A stretch of 46,239 bases of DNA from an uncultured Clostridia bacterium (GCA_948443805.1 CAOJUB010000013.1:1-46239); one strand, 5' to 3'. Counted from the stretch's first letter, positions 32,034 through 39,913 are shown. Numbers and translations: made by a program. Notes: a model not told the origin generated them from the sequence alone.

Positions 32034-32861
32034 TTACAGAATTCCGGTCAGGCACAGCAGCAAAACCAGTGCGCCCAGCGCGATTCGGTACCACCCGAAC
32101 GCCTGAAAATCGTGCTTTCTCACATAATTCATCAAAAACCGGATAGCGAGAACCGAAACCGTAAACGCAACCGCCATGCCGAGAACCAGCGTAATCAGCT
32201 CTGCGGCAGTAAAGGCAAAGCCGAATTTCAGCAGTTTGACCAGGCTTGCGCCGAGCATGGTGGGCACCGCAAGGAAAAACGTGAATTCCGCCGCGGCGGT
32301 TCTCGATACCCCGATCAGCAGCGCGCCGACAATCGTTGCGCCCGACCGCGATGTTCCGGGAATCATCGCAAGAACCTGAAAAAGGCCGATGACAAACGCT
32401 GTTTTATAACTGATTTCTTCCAGCGTTTTTACCTTCGGCGTCCGGCCGCGGTTCCATTTTTCCACCGCAATAAACGCAATGCCGTAAAGGATCAGCATGG
32501 CCGCAATGGTTGGTGCGTTGCCGAAATGCGCTTCTAAAAAATCGTCGAACAGCAGCCCGAGAACCGCCGAGGGGATGCAGGCCACGACCACTTTGAACCA
32601 CATCGAAAAAATATCTTTCTGAATCACCGGTTTTTCCTGAAACCGGAACGGGAACATTTTTTTCCAGAACACCGCCACAACCGCCAGAATCGCGCCCAGC
32701 TGGATCACAACAAAAAACATTTCCTTAAAGGCTTCGCTCATGTTCAGCGGAATAAATTCGTCTACTAGCAGCATATGCCCCGTGCTGCTGATGGGAAGCC
32801 ATTCGGTAATCCCTTCAACAATGCCGAGGAAAATTATTTTCAGTATTTCAATCAAATTCAT
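32034..32861 (-). CDS. uppP: Undecaprenyl-diphosphatase
   Basis: 275 residues, a polytopic membrane protein. The BacA/UppP signatures are present: [17 protein letters not shown] with the catalytic Glu and Ser, and the second consensus [10 protein letters not shown] with the conserved Arg. It dephosphorylates undecaprenyl diphosphate to recycle the lipid carrier for cell-wall synthesis, and overexpression gives bacitracin resistance. TAAGGAG precedes the ATG and a consensus promoter lies 107 bases upstream. Functionally it complements the Bce-type module at 8.6-14 kb, although the two are not linked. Confidence 0.95.
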   Translation of the reverse strand: MNLIEILKIIFLGIVEGITEWLPISSTGHMLLVDEFIPLNMSEAFKEMFFVVIQLGAILAVVAVFWKKMFPFRFQEKPVIQKDIFSMWFKVVVACIPSAVLGLLFDDFLEAHFGNAPTIAAMLILYGIAFIAVEKWNRGRTPKVKTLEEISYKTAFVIGLFQVLAMIPGTSRSGATIVGALLIGVSRTAAAEFTFFLAVPTMLGASLVKLLKFGFAFTAAELITLVLGMAVAFTVSVLAIRFLMNYVRKHDFQAFGWYRIALGALVLLLCLTGIL

Positions 32862-32967
32862 CCGTTTTTCTCCTTATGCAGAATCAGAGCCGGAAACGCC
32901 GGCTTCTGTCATCATGATATTTCCTTTCGGAAAAAAATATGCGGGCGGATCCTGTCCGCCGCCTATC

Positions 32968-32996
32968 ATTATATCGGAAAAGGAGAAAAATGTCAA
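32968..32996 (-). promoter_or_regulatory. Sigma-A promoter of uppP
   Basis: TTGACA (32996-32991), 17 bases, TATAAT (32973-32968), minus strand. A small hairpin GGCGGA-CAGGA-TCCGCC lies near the start of the leader. Confidence 0.85.
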
Positions 32997-33025
32997 GGGG
33001 ATTTGGGGCTTGCGGAGGGAAATTA

Positions 33026-33047
33026 ACAAAAACGGCAAAATCCGTTT
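33026..33047 (-). terminator. Terminator of the spoIIA operon
   Basis: AAACGG-ATTTTG-CCGTTT followed by TTGTT on the minus strand, 26 bases after the sigF stop. A short stem, so moderate strength. Confidence 0.5.
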
Positions 33048-33072
33048 CTGGATGAATCCTTTCTGCGCCGGG

Positions 33073-33774
33073 TCAGGAGATCATCCGTTCCTTCATCTTT
33101 TCAATGATCTTTTTTTCTTTTCTCGAAACCTGCACCTGCGTCATTCCCATCAGTTCGGCCGTCTGTTGCTGGGTCTTGCAAAGAAAATAGCGCAGCGAAA
33201 TCAGCTGTTTTTCCTCCGGCAGAAGGGCAGAGATTCCGTCTTTAAGCGCCAGATGGTCCATCTGTTTGTCATCGGTGGTGCTGATCGTGTCGGAAAGCGT
33301 TGCCGATGAGTCGCCGGCAATCGGCGCGTCAAGGGAAACCGGGTGGTTGCCCGCTTCCAGCGCTTCGGGGATATTTTCAAGCGGAATGCCGGTTTTTTCC
33401 GCAAGTTCGCTTAAAGTGGGTTCCCGTTCGTTTTTGGAAAGAAAGGTTTCCCGGGCTTTTTGCAGTTTCATATATTGTTCGCGGAGCGTCCGGCTGATTT
33501 TTACGCTGCCGTTGTCCCGGAGAAATTTTTTGATTTCCCCGGCGATGACCGGAACCGCGTAGGTCGAAAACATCACGCCGCGTTCCAGGTCGAAATTCCG
33601 CAGCGCCTTTAACAGACCGATCGAACCGATCTGGGCGAGGTCTTCGTATTCAACGCCGCTGTAAAGAAACCGTTTGGCCACCGAGAGAACCAGCCCGGTG
33701 TTTTGGCGGATGATTTCGTCTTCCACGTCTTCGCCCTGCTTCAGGCGGGAAAGAAGCTCTAAATTCTGATCCAT
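33073..33774 (-). CDS. sigF: Forespore sigma factor SigF
   Basis: 233 residues. Region 2 (GLVLSVAKRFLYSGVEYEDLAQIGSIGLLKALRNFD and FSTYAVPVIAGEIKKFLRDNG), region 3 (REPTLSELAEKTGI) and region 4 with the helix-turn-helix QQQTAELMGMTQVQVSRKEKKI. Third gene of the spoIIA operon, where the anti-sigma factor and its antagonist precede it. SigF starts forespore gene expression after asymmetric division. The GAGG before ATG 33774 and the 10-base gap to spoIIAB fit the standard operon. Somewhat shorter than the 255 residues of B. subtilis. Confidence 0.95.
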   Translation of the reverse strand: MDQNLELLSRLKQGEDVEDEIIRQNTGLVLSVAKRFLYSGVEYEDLAQIGSIGLLKALRNFDLERGVMFSTYAVPVIAGEIKKFLRDNGSVKISRTLREQYMKLQKARETFLSKNEREPTLSELAEKTGIPLENIPEALEAGNHPVSLDAPIAGDSSATLSDTISTTDDKQMDHLALKDGISALLPEEKQLISLRYFLCKTQQQTAELMGMTQVQVSRKEKKIIEKMKERMIS

Positions 33775-33784
33775 ACAAACCTCG

Positions 33785-34210
33785 TCAAAGGGCTTTTTCC
33801 ATGGTCAGCGTGGTTCCTTTGCCCGGTCTGGAAACCACCTTCAGCTTGTCCGTAAAGGTTTGCATAATGGTAAAGCCCATGCCGGCGCGGTCGGCGTTCC
33901 CGGTAGTGTAAAGGGGTTCCATAGCTTTGTGGATGTCGGGGATTCCCACCCCTTTGTCCTTCACCACAATTTTCAGCGTCTTTTCTTTCAGCAGCGAAAC
34001 TTTCACATGGATAATTCCCGGTTCGTTTTGATAGCCGTGGACCACGGCGTTGGTAATGGCCTCCGAGATGACGGTTTTGATTTCGGCTAACTGCTCGATG
34101 GTCGGGTCGGTCTGCGAGGCAAAAGCCGAAACCGCCATTCTGGCAAACCCTTCGTTGATCGATTTGCTGGGGATTTTCATTTCAAAAAAATTAAGTATTT
34201 CCCGTTTCAA
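33785..34210 (-). CDS. spoIIAB: Anti-sigma F factor, serine kinase
   Basis: 141 residues from TTG 34210 with AAAGGAGG ten bases upstream inside the end of spoIIAA. GHKL kinase motifs: N-box SEAITNAVVHGYQ, G1 VKDKGVGIPD and G2 AGMGFTIMQTF. It binds and inhibits SigF and phosphorylates SpoIIAA. The start codon is the rarer TTG, which lowers translation relative to its neighbours in several Clostridia operons. Length matches the family (about 146). Confidence 0.95.
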   Translation of the reverse strand: MKREILNFFEMKIPSKSINEGFARMAVSAFASQTDPTIEQLAEIKTVISEAITNAVVHGYQNEPGIIHVKVSLLKEKTLKIVVKDKGVGIPDIHKAMEPLYTTGNADRAGMGFTIMQTFTDKLKVVSRPGKGTTLTMEKAL

Positions 34211-34212
34211 GT

Positions 34213-34524
34213 TTACACTTCCTCCTTTATTCTGACAAACCGGTCAAGACCCGCCATCAGAAAAATATTTTTTGCGGATTTCGGCAGGGAACACAGGGTT
34301 ACTTTGCCGCCGGCGGCGTTCATCAGTTTATACCGCCCTAAAACCAGCGCGATGCCGCTGCTGTCGCAGAAGGTCACGCCGCTGAAGTCCAGGACGGTTT
34401 CTTCCGGCTCGGTTTTTCGTATGATTTCATCGATTTCTTTCCGGAGAAGCTCGCTGGAATGGTGGTCGATGTCTCCGCTCAGAAAAATGACCGTTTTTTC
34501 TTTTTTTGTCTGATATTCGATCAT
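34213..34524 (-). CDS. spoIIAA: Anti-anti-sigma factor
   Basis: 103 residues from ATG 34524 (AAAGGAG upstream); an earlier in-frame start would add a highly basic tail without a binding site. STAS domain with the phosphorylation motif FCDSSGIAL, Ser56 the likely phosphosite. Unphosphorylated it binds SpoIIAB and frees SigF. It is the first gene of the operon. The SigH-type promoter expected in front was not found by eye; the region is filled by T-rich sequence and then the 40-bp repeats. Confidence 0.93.
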   Translation of the reverse strand: MIEYQTKKEKTVIFLSGDIDHHSSELLRKEIDEIIRKTEPEETVLDFSGVTFCDSSGIALVLGRYKLMNAAGGKVTLCSLPKSAKNIFLMAGLDRFVRIKEEV

Positions 34525-34679
34525 TCTTTTTCTCCTTTTTTGTTTTTTTTTGATCCTTTTTTTGTTTTTCAGGGCTGTCTTTTTCATGGAGGGGGTGCTG
34601 CTTTGGTTTCCGGTTGATTTTTCCCCTCTCTTTTTTCCGCGTTTTTGTGAGCCTTGTAACAGGCCTGCTTTTGAGAGGT

Positions 34680-34919
34680 ATGTCCGGATGTCTCAACGGC
34701 TAGTCCGTATGATCCCACGGCACGGCTTGTCATCTATTAGAAACATGTCCGTATGGGTCAACGGCCTGTCTGGTATGTCCGTATTTTCCCATGCCCTGTT
34801 TTTTCTTGAAAGGCATGTCCGGATGTTCCCACGGCTCGTCTTCTCTTGAGAGGCATGTCCGTGTGATTCTACGGCCTATCTTTTCTTGAGAGACATATCC
34901 TGATGTGCCGATGAATTGG
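34680..34919. repeat. Degenerate 40-bp tandem repeat array
   Basis: Seven units begin at 34680, 34701, 34745, 34775, 34815, 34855 and 34895. The last complete units (34775-34894) have exactly 40-bp spacing; the first ones are shortened to 21-44. The consensus is ATGTCCGTATG, then a variable centre, ACGGCCTGTC, and TTTTCTTGAGAGGC. CCGT...ACGG inside a unit can pair, and TCTCTTGAGA is nearly self-complementary. The last unit is decayed. No ORF runs through it. It sits upstream of spoIIAA. Confidence 0.75.
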
Positions 34920-35078
34920 CGGCTGTTTGGAAAAAAACAGCATGCAGAGGTGGACGTTTTTTATTGTAGCATATTTCCTCCGTCGTTTTTTGTCGGATCG
35001 GCTGAATGGCGGTTTGTTTTTTTTGAAAATTTCTTTTTTCCGGTTTTTTATGACGGCTGTTTGGAAAATTTTTTGCAT

Positions 35079-35123
35079 AAAAAAGGCTCCCTTCCCGGCA
35101 GGAAGCCCTGCGGAAAGGGAGCC
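35079..35123 (-). terminator. Terminator of the repressor-protease pair
   Basis: GGCTCCCTT/AAGGGAGCC plus an internal GCAGGG/CCCTGC-type helper stem, ending in a T run on the minus strand, 24 bases after the stop of the 72-residue gene. Confidence 0.85.
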
Positions 35124-35146
35124 TTCGGCAAAAGTGCCGGAGGGGC

Positions 35147-35365
35147 TTATTTATTTTCGGCGCGGCGTTCAATCTTTCGGATATCTTCAAAAGACGCAAA
35201 ATCGTCGTAGTGGATGTGTCTTTTTTCATGCTCAAGAACCTCCCGTTGCTGGGAGGGCGCAAGTTTATTGTTGATATAAATATTGAAGTCTCCTTCATCG
35301 TCGATCACGGTAACGCCTCTGACCGTATGCGGAAGGCTGATCGTCCGTACGAAAATATCGTTCAT
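35147..35365 (-). CDS. Minimal ImmA/IrrE-like HExxH protein
   Basis: 72 residues. A beta hairpin (RGVTVIDDEGDFNIYINNKL) is followed by a helix with LEHEKRHIHYDDF: HEKRH is a HExxH zinc-protease motif, as in ImmA/IrrE antirepressor proteases. Those are usually about 120-180 residues; this one keeps little more than the catalytic helix. It follows the XRE repressor by 54 bases. In ICEBs1-type systems ImmA cleaves the repressor ImmR; a similar pair is inferred here. The start lacks a good binding site at ideal spacing. Confidence 0.65.
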   Translation of the reverse strand: MNDIFVRTISLPHTVRGVTVIDDEGDFNIYINNKLAPSQQREVLEHEKRHIHYDDFASFEDIRKIERRAENK

Positions 35366-35419
35366 CCTTTTGGTGTTGTCCTTTCGGATAGGTTTTCTCC
35401 GGATTTCAATATACTGATT

Positions 35420-35815
35420 TTATTCCGGAACAGAACCTTTTAATGCTTCAATAATAGCAACGGTTCTTTCAATGTCTTCCTTGGTTGCGTTTTTGGATAC
35501 GGAAAAGAGCATTTTCATTTCCGGCCTTGTCCGGAGCAGTTCCCGGATCGAAAAAACTTCGTCGTCTTCGTAGGCAACATAAATTTCATCGCTGTCAAGC
35601 GCTTCTTTTTCTTCCTTGTCTTCCAAAAGGTCGTCAAACGATATGCCGAAAAAGTCAGCGATACGGTTCAGCATTTGATAATCCGGCTGCCGGCTGCCGG
35701 TCTCCCACATGGCAACGGTGGAAAGCGCCACGCCTAATTTTTCAGAGAGCGCTTTTTGGGTCAACCCCTTGCTTTTTCTTGCTTTTTTCAGGTTTTCGTT
35801 GAATTTAATGGCCAT
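35420..35815 (-). CDS. XRE-family phage-type repressor
   Basis: 131 residues from ATG 35815, where GGAG sits 6 bases upstream. N-terminal helix-turn-helix: NLKKARKSKGLTQKALSEKLGVALSTVAMWETGSRQPDYQML (residues about 7-48), followed by an acidic linker (EDKEEKEALDSDE) and a C-terminal segment. Its promoter carries a perfect 15-bp palindrome exactly in the spacer, so it should repress itself. It pairs with the HExxH protein downstream and faces a divergent membrane-protein gene. Confidence 0.88.
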   Translation of the reverse strand: MAIKFNENLKKARKSKGLTQKALSEKLGVALSTVAMWETGSRQPDYQMLNRIADFFGISFDDLLEDKEEKEALDSDEIYVAYEDDEVFSIRELLRTRPEMKMLFSVSKNATKEDIERTVAIIEALKGSVPE

Positions 35816-35938
35816 CGTAAACTCCATTCCTCCGGGGGCGCCCGGAACTTTTTATTATATAAATAGGTAGTCAAACTCGTTGGCTTGGGAAAAAAAGTTT
35901 TTCTTTGCTGTGCAGGGTGAAGGATAAATTCTGATTTT

Positions 35939-35967
35939 ATTATATATCACTTCAAGTGATTTGTCAA
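35939..35967 (-). promoter_or_regulatory. Repressor promoter with operator in the spacer
   Basis: Minus-strand TTGACA (35967-35962), 17 bases, TATAAT (35944-35939). The spacer is the perfect palindrome ATCACTTCAAGTGAT (35946-35960, 7+1+7). A protein bound there would block its own promoter. Confidence 0.8.
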
Positions 35968-36000
35968 GATGTGATATTGATTTGACATAAAAAGTTCAAA

Positions 36001-36021
36001 TATCACTTTTGAAAGGTGTTA
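36001..36021. promoter_or_regulatory. Second operator, imperfect palindrome
   Basis: TATCACTTT-TGA-AAGGTGTTA shares the CACTT half of the palindrome at 35946. A further half site GTGATAT is at 35971-35977. These lie between the divergent promoters. Confidence 0.5.
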
Positions 36022-36058
36022 TTGTGCGATTCCCTTTAAAAAGTTCACAAAAAAGACA

Positions 36059-36090
36059 TTGACTTTATTTGCAAAATGTGATATACTCAC
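36059..36090 (+). promoter_or_regulatory. Divergent promoter with operator over the -10
   Basis: TTGACT (36059-36064), 17 bases, TATACT (36082-36087). GTGA-TATAC-TCAC (36078-36090) is a 13-bp palindrome covering the -10 and sharing the GTGAT half site. It drives the gene at 36191 and should be closed when the XRE repressor binds. Confidence 0.7.
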
Positions 36091-36190
36091 GATATGAGAT
36101 GTTTCTTGTAGAAGATATTTATCACAATAAAGAGAAGGTAAGTGCCGAAGCGGAGAATTTTAATCGTTTACGGTAGAAAGGAAGATGACA

Positions 36191-36646
36191 ATGCCGAGAC
36201 CTGTGTATCATTATAATAGAGAGGGAGCGCTGTGTTTGGAAAAGGGGATTACGATGCCGTCATCGGGAATCGGACTTGAAAGAAAGCTGATGGAAGAAAC
36301 ATTTTCCGCTTGGAAGAAAAAAAATGTGAATCTTCTGCGGCGTTTTCTTCTCAGAATGGTTCGCAACGGCCGGTTGTTCCGGAAAAAATTGCAGAAAGCA
36401 TGGCATTCGCTGATGAAAGAGTTAGAAGCTTCCCGGGCGGAGCGCAAGGCCTGTTCCGTAGCGAAGCGGTTTTTTCTGTCGCTTCCTGTTTTGTCTTCTT
36501 CTGTGACCGTTGCGGTTACGCTGTTTACCTTTTTTGCCGCGGTTGCTGCTGCGGAACGCGGTGCTTGGGGAATGATCGGCGGCGAGGTCTTTTTGGTAGG
36601 GCTTGGCGTTTACTTGTTTTATCGGTTTGCCTCCAAATTTATTTGA
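36191..36646 (+). CDS. Small membrane protein controlled by the XRE switch
   Basis: 151 residues from ATG 36191 (AAAGG 9 bases upstream; an ATG at 36185 is too close). The first 95 residues are basic and helical (LERKLMEETFSAWKKKNVNLLRRFLLRMVRNGRLFRKKL), and the C-terminus has two membrane helices (about 100-121 and 131-148). I recognise no family. Its promoter is covered by an operator of the neighbouring repressor, so it is the switch's only visible target in the window. A toxin-like or stress-released membrane protein is possible; this is inference. Confidence 0.65.
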   Translation: MPRPVYHYNREGALCLEKGITMPSSGIGLERKLMEETFSAWKKKNVNLLRRFLLRMVRNGRLFRKKLQKAWHSLMKELEASRAERKACSVAKRFFLSLPVLSSSVTVAVTLFTFFAAVAAAERGAWGMIGGEVFLVGLGVYLFYRFASKFI

Positions 36647-36689
36647 TTGCGATATCTGCGGTGCGACCGGTTTTTCGAAGCGGTAGGAT

Positions 36690-36729
36690 AAAAAAAGACG
36701 GTCTTTTTGTGAAACGGGTCGTCTTTTTT
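36690..36729 (+). terminator. Terminator after the switch target gene
   Basis: AAAAAGACG pairs with CGTCTTTTT across 19 bases and ends in a T run, in front of the purA promoter. Confidence 0.6.
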
Positions 36730-36758
36730 ATATTTATTTGAATTTTCAATAAAATTTC

Positions 36759-36787
36759 TTGACTTGCCGGGTTTGGTGTGGTATACT
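36759..36787 (+). promoter_or_regulatory. Sigma-A promoter of purA
   Basis: TTGACT (36759-36764), 17 bases, TATACT (36782-36787). The leader is only about 45 bases, too short for a riboswitch. Confidence 0.8.
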
Positions 36788-36838
36788 GTATTTGTAAAAA
36801 ATTTGCATAAAAATTCTATTTTAAAGGATGATTAAAAA

Positions 36839-38125
36839 ATGGTAAAAGCGATAGTCGGCGGTAACTGGGGCGACGAGGGAAAAGGAAAGATTACCGACTT
36901 TCTTGCCGAAGACGCCGATATAGTAGTCCGTTTTCAGGGCGGCGCCAATGCGGGTCATACAATTATTAACGAATATGGCCGGTTTGCTCTGCATATTCTT
37001 CCTTCGGGTGTTTTCCGCCAGAAAGTTGCGAACGTGATTGCCCAGGGCGTTGCGCTGGATCTCGGGAAACTTCTTTCCGAATACGACGCTTTGGTCACCA
37101 ACGGCGTCCCCGCGCCGCAGCTGTATGTTTCCGACCGGGCGCAGCTGGTTCTTCCGTATCATGTGCTTTTTGACGAACTGGAAGAGACTCGTCTTGGAAA
37201 GAACAGCTACGGTTCGACCAAATCCGGAATCGCTCCGTTTTATTCTGATAAATATATGAAAATCGGTATTCAGGTTTGCGAAATTTTTGACGATGAAATT
37301 CTCCGGGCTCGTCTGGAAAAGGTTTGTTCAATTAAAAATGTCACGCTGGAAAGCCTGTATCACCATGAACCTCTGTCGGTTCAGAAAATGTATGACTATG
37401 TCGTTTCTTTCCGGGAACGGCTTGCTCCGATGATGATCGATGTCGCGAAATTTCTGAACGATGCGATCCGCGCGGATAAAAATATTCTTTTGGAAGGGCA
37501 GCTCGGCACCCTGAAAGATACCGATAACGGAATCTATCCCTTTGTTACGTCGTCTTCTCCTCTTGCCGGTTTTGCCACCGTTGGCGCGGGCATTCCGCCG
37601 CATGCTATTAAAAAGATTTATACCGTTGTCAAAGCCTATTCTTCGGCTGTCGGAGCCGGCGCTTTTGTCAGCGAAATCTTCGGTGACGAAGCGGAAGAAC
37701 TCCGGAAACGGGGCGGTGATAAGGGCGAGTATGGCGCGACGACCGGCAGACCCCGCCGCGTTGGCTATCTCGACTGTGTCGCTTCCCGCTACGGCTGTAT
37801 GCTTCAGGGAACGACCGATGTTGTATTTTCGCTTCTTGATGTCCTGGGATATTTGGATGAGATTCCGGTTGTGACTTCCTATCTCTGCGATGGCCGGGAG
37901 ATTACGGATTTCCCCACAACGCCTACGCTGAACAAGTGTCAGCCTGTTGTTACGCGCCTGAAGGGATGGAAAAGCGATATCCGGGAAATCCGGCGCTATG
38001 AGGATTTGCCGCAGGAAGCGCGGGATTACGTTGATTTTGTTGAACGCCAGCTCGGTTATCCGATCACTTTGGTGTCAAATGGCCCCGGCCGGGATTATAT
38101 TCTTCGCCGTACGCCGAAAATTTAA
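36839..38125 (+). CDS. purA: Adenylosuccinate synthetase
   Basis: 428 residues, the normal length. The GTP-binding opening AIVGGNWGDEGKGKITDFLAE contains the catalytic Asp and Lys. QGGANAGHTI with the catalytic His, the IMP loop, EGQLGTLKDTDNG and TTGRPRRVGYLD are all present. It condenses IMP with aspartate using GTP, the first committed step to AMP. AAAGGA is upstream of the ATG. No other purine gene is nearby; purA is often alone. Confidence 0.96.
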   Translation: MVKAIVGGNWGDEGKGKITDFLAEDADIVVRFQGGANAGHTIINEYGRFALHILPSGVFRQKVANVIAQGVALDLGKLLSEYDALVTNGVPAPQLYVSDRAQLVLPYHVLFDELEETRLGKNSYGSTKSGIAPFYSDKYMKIGIQVCEIFDDEILRARLEKVCSIKNVTLESLYHHEPLSVQKMYDYVVSFRERLAPMMIDVAKFLNDAIRADKNILLEGQLGTLKDTDNGIYPFVTSSSPLAGFATVGAGIPPHAIKKIYTVVKAYSSAVGAGAFVSEIFGDEAEELRKRGGDKGEYGATTGRPRRVGYLDCVASRYGCMLQGTTDVVFSLLDVLGYLDEIPVVTSYLCDGREITDFPTTPTLNKCQPVVTRLKGWKSDIREIRRYEDLPQEARDYVDFVERQLGYPITLVSNGPGRDYILRRTPKI

Positions 38126-38172
38126 CAGCGAAAAAATAAAATATTCTGAATAAAAGCAAAAGAGGTTGAAAA

Positions 38173-38571
38173 ATGTTTTGTAAAAATTGCGGAAACGAGA
38201 TTCCTGAGGGAACGAAATTTTGTGCTAACTGCGGACAGGCAGTAGAGGAGAGCATGCCAAACGGCGGGTCTTCGTATAGCTATACGCCGCCGCAGAATAC
38301 AACGGTTTATACCACGGCGCCGGGTTCGGAGGCAAAAAGCAAAATGGCCGCGGGGCTTTTGGGTATTTTTCTCGGCGGTTTTGGGATTCATAATTTTTAT
38401 CTGGGCTTTACCAATAAGGCTTTGATTCAGCTTCTCGTCAGCCTGATAGGCGGCGTGATAACCTGTGGCTTGGCGACTGTTGCTATGGAGATTTGGGGTC
38501 TGGTGGAAGGCATTCAGATTTTGACCGGTACCATCAATACCGATGCTCAGGGCGTTCCTCTGAAGGACTGA
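38173..38571 (+). CDS. Zinc-ribbon TM2-domain membrane protein
   Basis: 132 residues. An N-terminal zinc ribbon FCKNCGNEIPEGTKFCANCG (two Cys-X2-Cys pairs) is followed by a Ser/Tyr/Pro-rich linker and a TM2 domain with GLLGIFLGGFGIHNFYLG and a second helix. TM2 proteins with such ribbons are common in gut Clostridia; function unknown. It starts 47 bases after purA and ends at a strong terminator, so it may be read from the purA promoter. Confidence 0.85.
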   Translation: MFCKNCGNEIPEGTKFCANCGQAVEESMPNGGSSYSYTPPQNTTVYTTAPGSEAKSKMAAGLLGIFLGGFGIHNFYLGFTNKALIQLLVSLIGGVITCGLATVAMEIWGLVEGIQILTGTINTDAQGVPLKD

Positions 38572-38603
38572 TTGTTGTTTTTAGAAAAATAAATGGCAGA
38601 GAA

Positions 38604-38642
38604 TAAAAAAAGAGATTCCGGATTCCGGAATCTCTTTTTTTT
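38604..38642. terminator. Bidirectional terminator
   Basis: An 11-bp stem AGAGATTCCGG/CCGGAATCTCT with a 3-base loop and A/T tracts on both sides. It serves the TM2 gene and the convergent ECF gene ending at 38725. Confidence 0.9.
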
Positions 38643-38724
38643 AGGATAAGAAATGGCATTGAATTTTTTGGCTTCACAGTGAAAGAACAAAAAGCAGAAG
38701 GGGAATTTCAGTAAATTTTATAGT

Positions 38725-39264
38725 TTATGATTCCTTCCCGTTGGGAATTCCTGTGGTTTGGTTCAGTTTTCGAAGCAGTTTCGCCAGGGGAACGATCAAC
38801 AGACCGGTTATCAGATTTCCTGCGCCGTGAAGCGCGTCCCAGGGAAGCCCTGCTGCGATCCAGGCAAGCGTTGTTTGGAAAGAAAAACCGAACAACAGCG
38901 CCTGCACCGGCGCATAAAGGGTTCCGAAAGCAAGGCCATGCAGGCCGCATACGATTGGATAAACTACCGAAGCGGTTTTGCCGTTCATCTGCTTTGGCAG
39001 CAGCATGGTAACGCCCCAGAGAGCCGTCCAGATATATAAATAGGGGAGCCACCAGGCCGAAAATCCGCTGTAGAGCCCGTTTAAGAAAACATAGATATAG
39101 ATTGGGATCAGTGCTTTTTTACGGTAAACTACGGTGTAGGTCATGGTCAGCATGCCGAGTAGATGGATATTCGGCGCCCATTCCAGAAGGATTTTTGAAA
39201 GGAACATGATGGTTCCTAAGCCGGAAAATAAAATCCATTCTTTGATCGGAATTTTTTTCTTCAT
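38725..39264 (-). CDS. ECF-type transporter S component
   Basis: 179 residues with about five to six membrane helices, an opening KEWILFSGLGTIMFLSK and the glycine/tryptophan-rich loop WWLPYLYIWTALWGVTMLLP. It fits the S components of energy-coupling-factor vitamin importers in size and layout. The preceding lipoprotein gene lies 6 bases away and carries a DUF4430 domain, a pairing that has been linked to cobalamin-type substrates; the substrate here is not shown by the sequence. The A, A' and T subunits are not in the window. Confidence 0.72.
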   Translation of the reverse strand: MKKKIPIKEWILFSGLGTIMFLSKILLEWAPNIHLLGMLTMTYTVVYRKKALIPIYIYVFLNGLYSGFSAWWLPYLYIWTALWGVTMLLPKQMNGKTASVVYPIVCGLHGLAFGTLYAPVQALLFGFSFQTTLAWIAAGLPWDALHGAGNLITGLLIVPLAKLLRKLNQTTGIPNGKES

Positions 39265-39270
39265 CAGAAA

Positions 39271-39696
39271 TTAGCCGGCCGTTGCTTCCAGCCGGTAGGT
39301 TCTGCCGTTTTCCGCCGGGGTGCTGTCAACGCCGGTCATGGCATATTCGCCGTCGATATAGAAAGCCCAGTACATATGATCGGTGTTATAGTCAAGGGTT
39401 TCTCCGCAGACGGTTTCCACCATCAGGCCGTATTCGCCTTCGGTTCCGGCGATCAGGTTGTTTTCCTGCAGCGCTTGTCCGACGGTTTGGCTATCGGTGT
39501 GGACCGAATATACTTTTTCGGTTTTATCTTTTTTGATGATTTGGAAAGTGAAAACCGTTTCCCCCTGGCCGATATCTTCCGCCGTTGTCTGCGTCGGTTC
39601 TTTTTCCTGCGGTTTGGGAGCGCAGGCGTAGGCGGCAAACAGCATGGCTGCGGCAAGCAGGGTTAACAGGATTCTGGAAAGATTTTTCGTGTTCAT
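39271..39696 (-). CDS. DUF4430 lipoprotein
   Basis: 141 residues from ATG 39696 (AAAGGAG upstream). The lipobox AYAC gives Cys25 as the lipidation site, then a Pro/Thr linker and a DUF4430 domain (FQIIKKDKTEKVYSVHTDSQTVGQALQENNLI and the closing MYWAFYIDGEYAMTGVD). This domain resembles the C-terminal part of transcobalamin/intrinsic-factor proteins. It is an outer-face substrate-binding partner of the S component downstream (inference). Confidence 0.8.
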   Translation of the reverse strand: MNTKNLSRILLTLLAAAMLFAAYACAPKPQEKEPTQTTAEDIGQGETVFTFQIIKKDKTEKVYSVHTDSQTVGQALQENNLIAGTEGEYGLMVETVCGETLDYNTDHMYWAFYIDGEYAMTGVDSTPAENGRTYRLEATAG

Positions 39697-39845
39697 TGAT
39701 AATACTCCTTTTGTTTTAAAAATTTTGAAAGAAACCGTTTTCTTTCGGGGAAGAGGAGAGATGGCTGAAATAAATTTTAGCACCGGAAAAACACCGGCGG
39801 CGCAGCGCGCTGTTCGGCTGGATAGCCGAAAGATGTTTTTTCGAA

Positions 39846-39881
39846 GAACAACTTGTTGTTCTTTAGAGCAGCTTGCTATTC
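39846..39881. promoter_or_regulatory. Tandem 16-bp palindromic operators of the DUF4430-ECF operon
   Basis: GAACAACTTGTTGTTC (39846-39861) is a perfect palindrome. GAGCAGCTTGCTATTC (39866-39881) is a near-perfect relative. They are exactly 20 bp apart, two helical turns. They lie from about +1 to +35 of the minus-strand promoter, where a repressor would block transcription. Regulator unknown. Confidence 0.6.
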
Positions 39882-39884
39882 TTT

Positions 39885-39913
39885 ATTATACCATCATCGT
39901 TTTTTTTTGTCAA
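39885..39913 (-). promoter_or_regulatory. Sigma-A promoter of the DUF4430-ECF operon
   Basis: TTGACA (39913-39908), 17 bases, TATAAT (39890-39885). The leader of about 180 bases holds the operators and a hairpin TTCGGCT-ATCC-AGCCGAA. I see no cobalamin riboswitch box. Confidence 0.85.

Noticed and set aside
34680-34919. CRISPR array or type III toxin-antitoxin RNA
   Set aside because: Units are contiguous and diverging without spacers, no cas gene is near, and no ToxN-like nuclease gene is linked.
39700-39880. Cobalamin riboswitch before the DUF4430 gene
   Set aside because: No B12-box consensus could be found; the leader is explained by palindromes and a simple hairpin.
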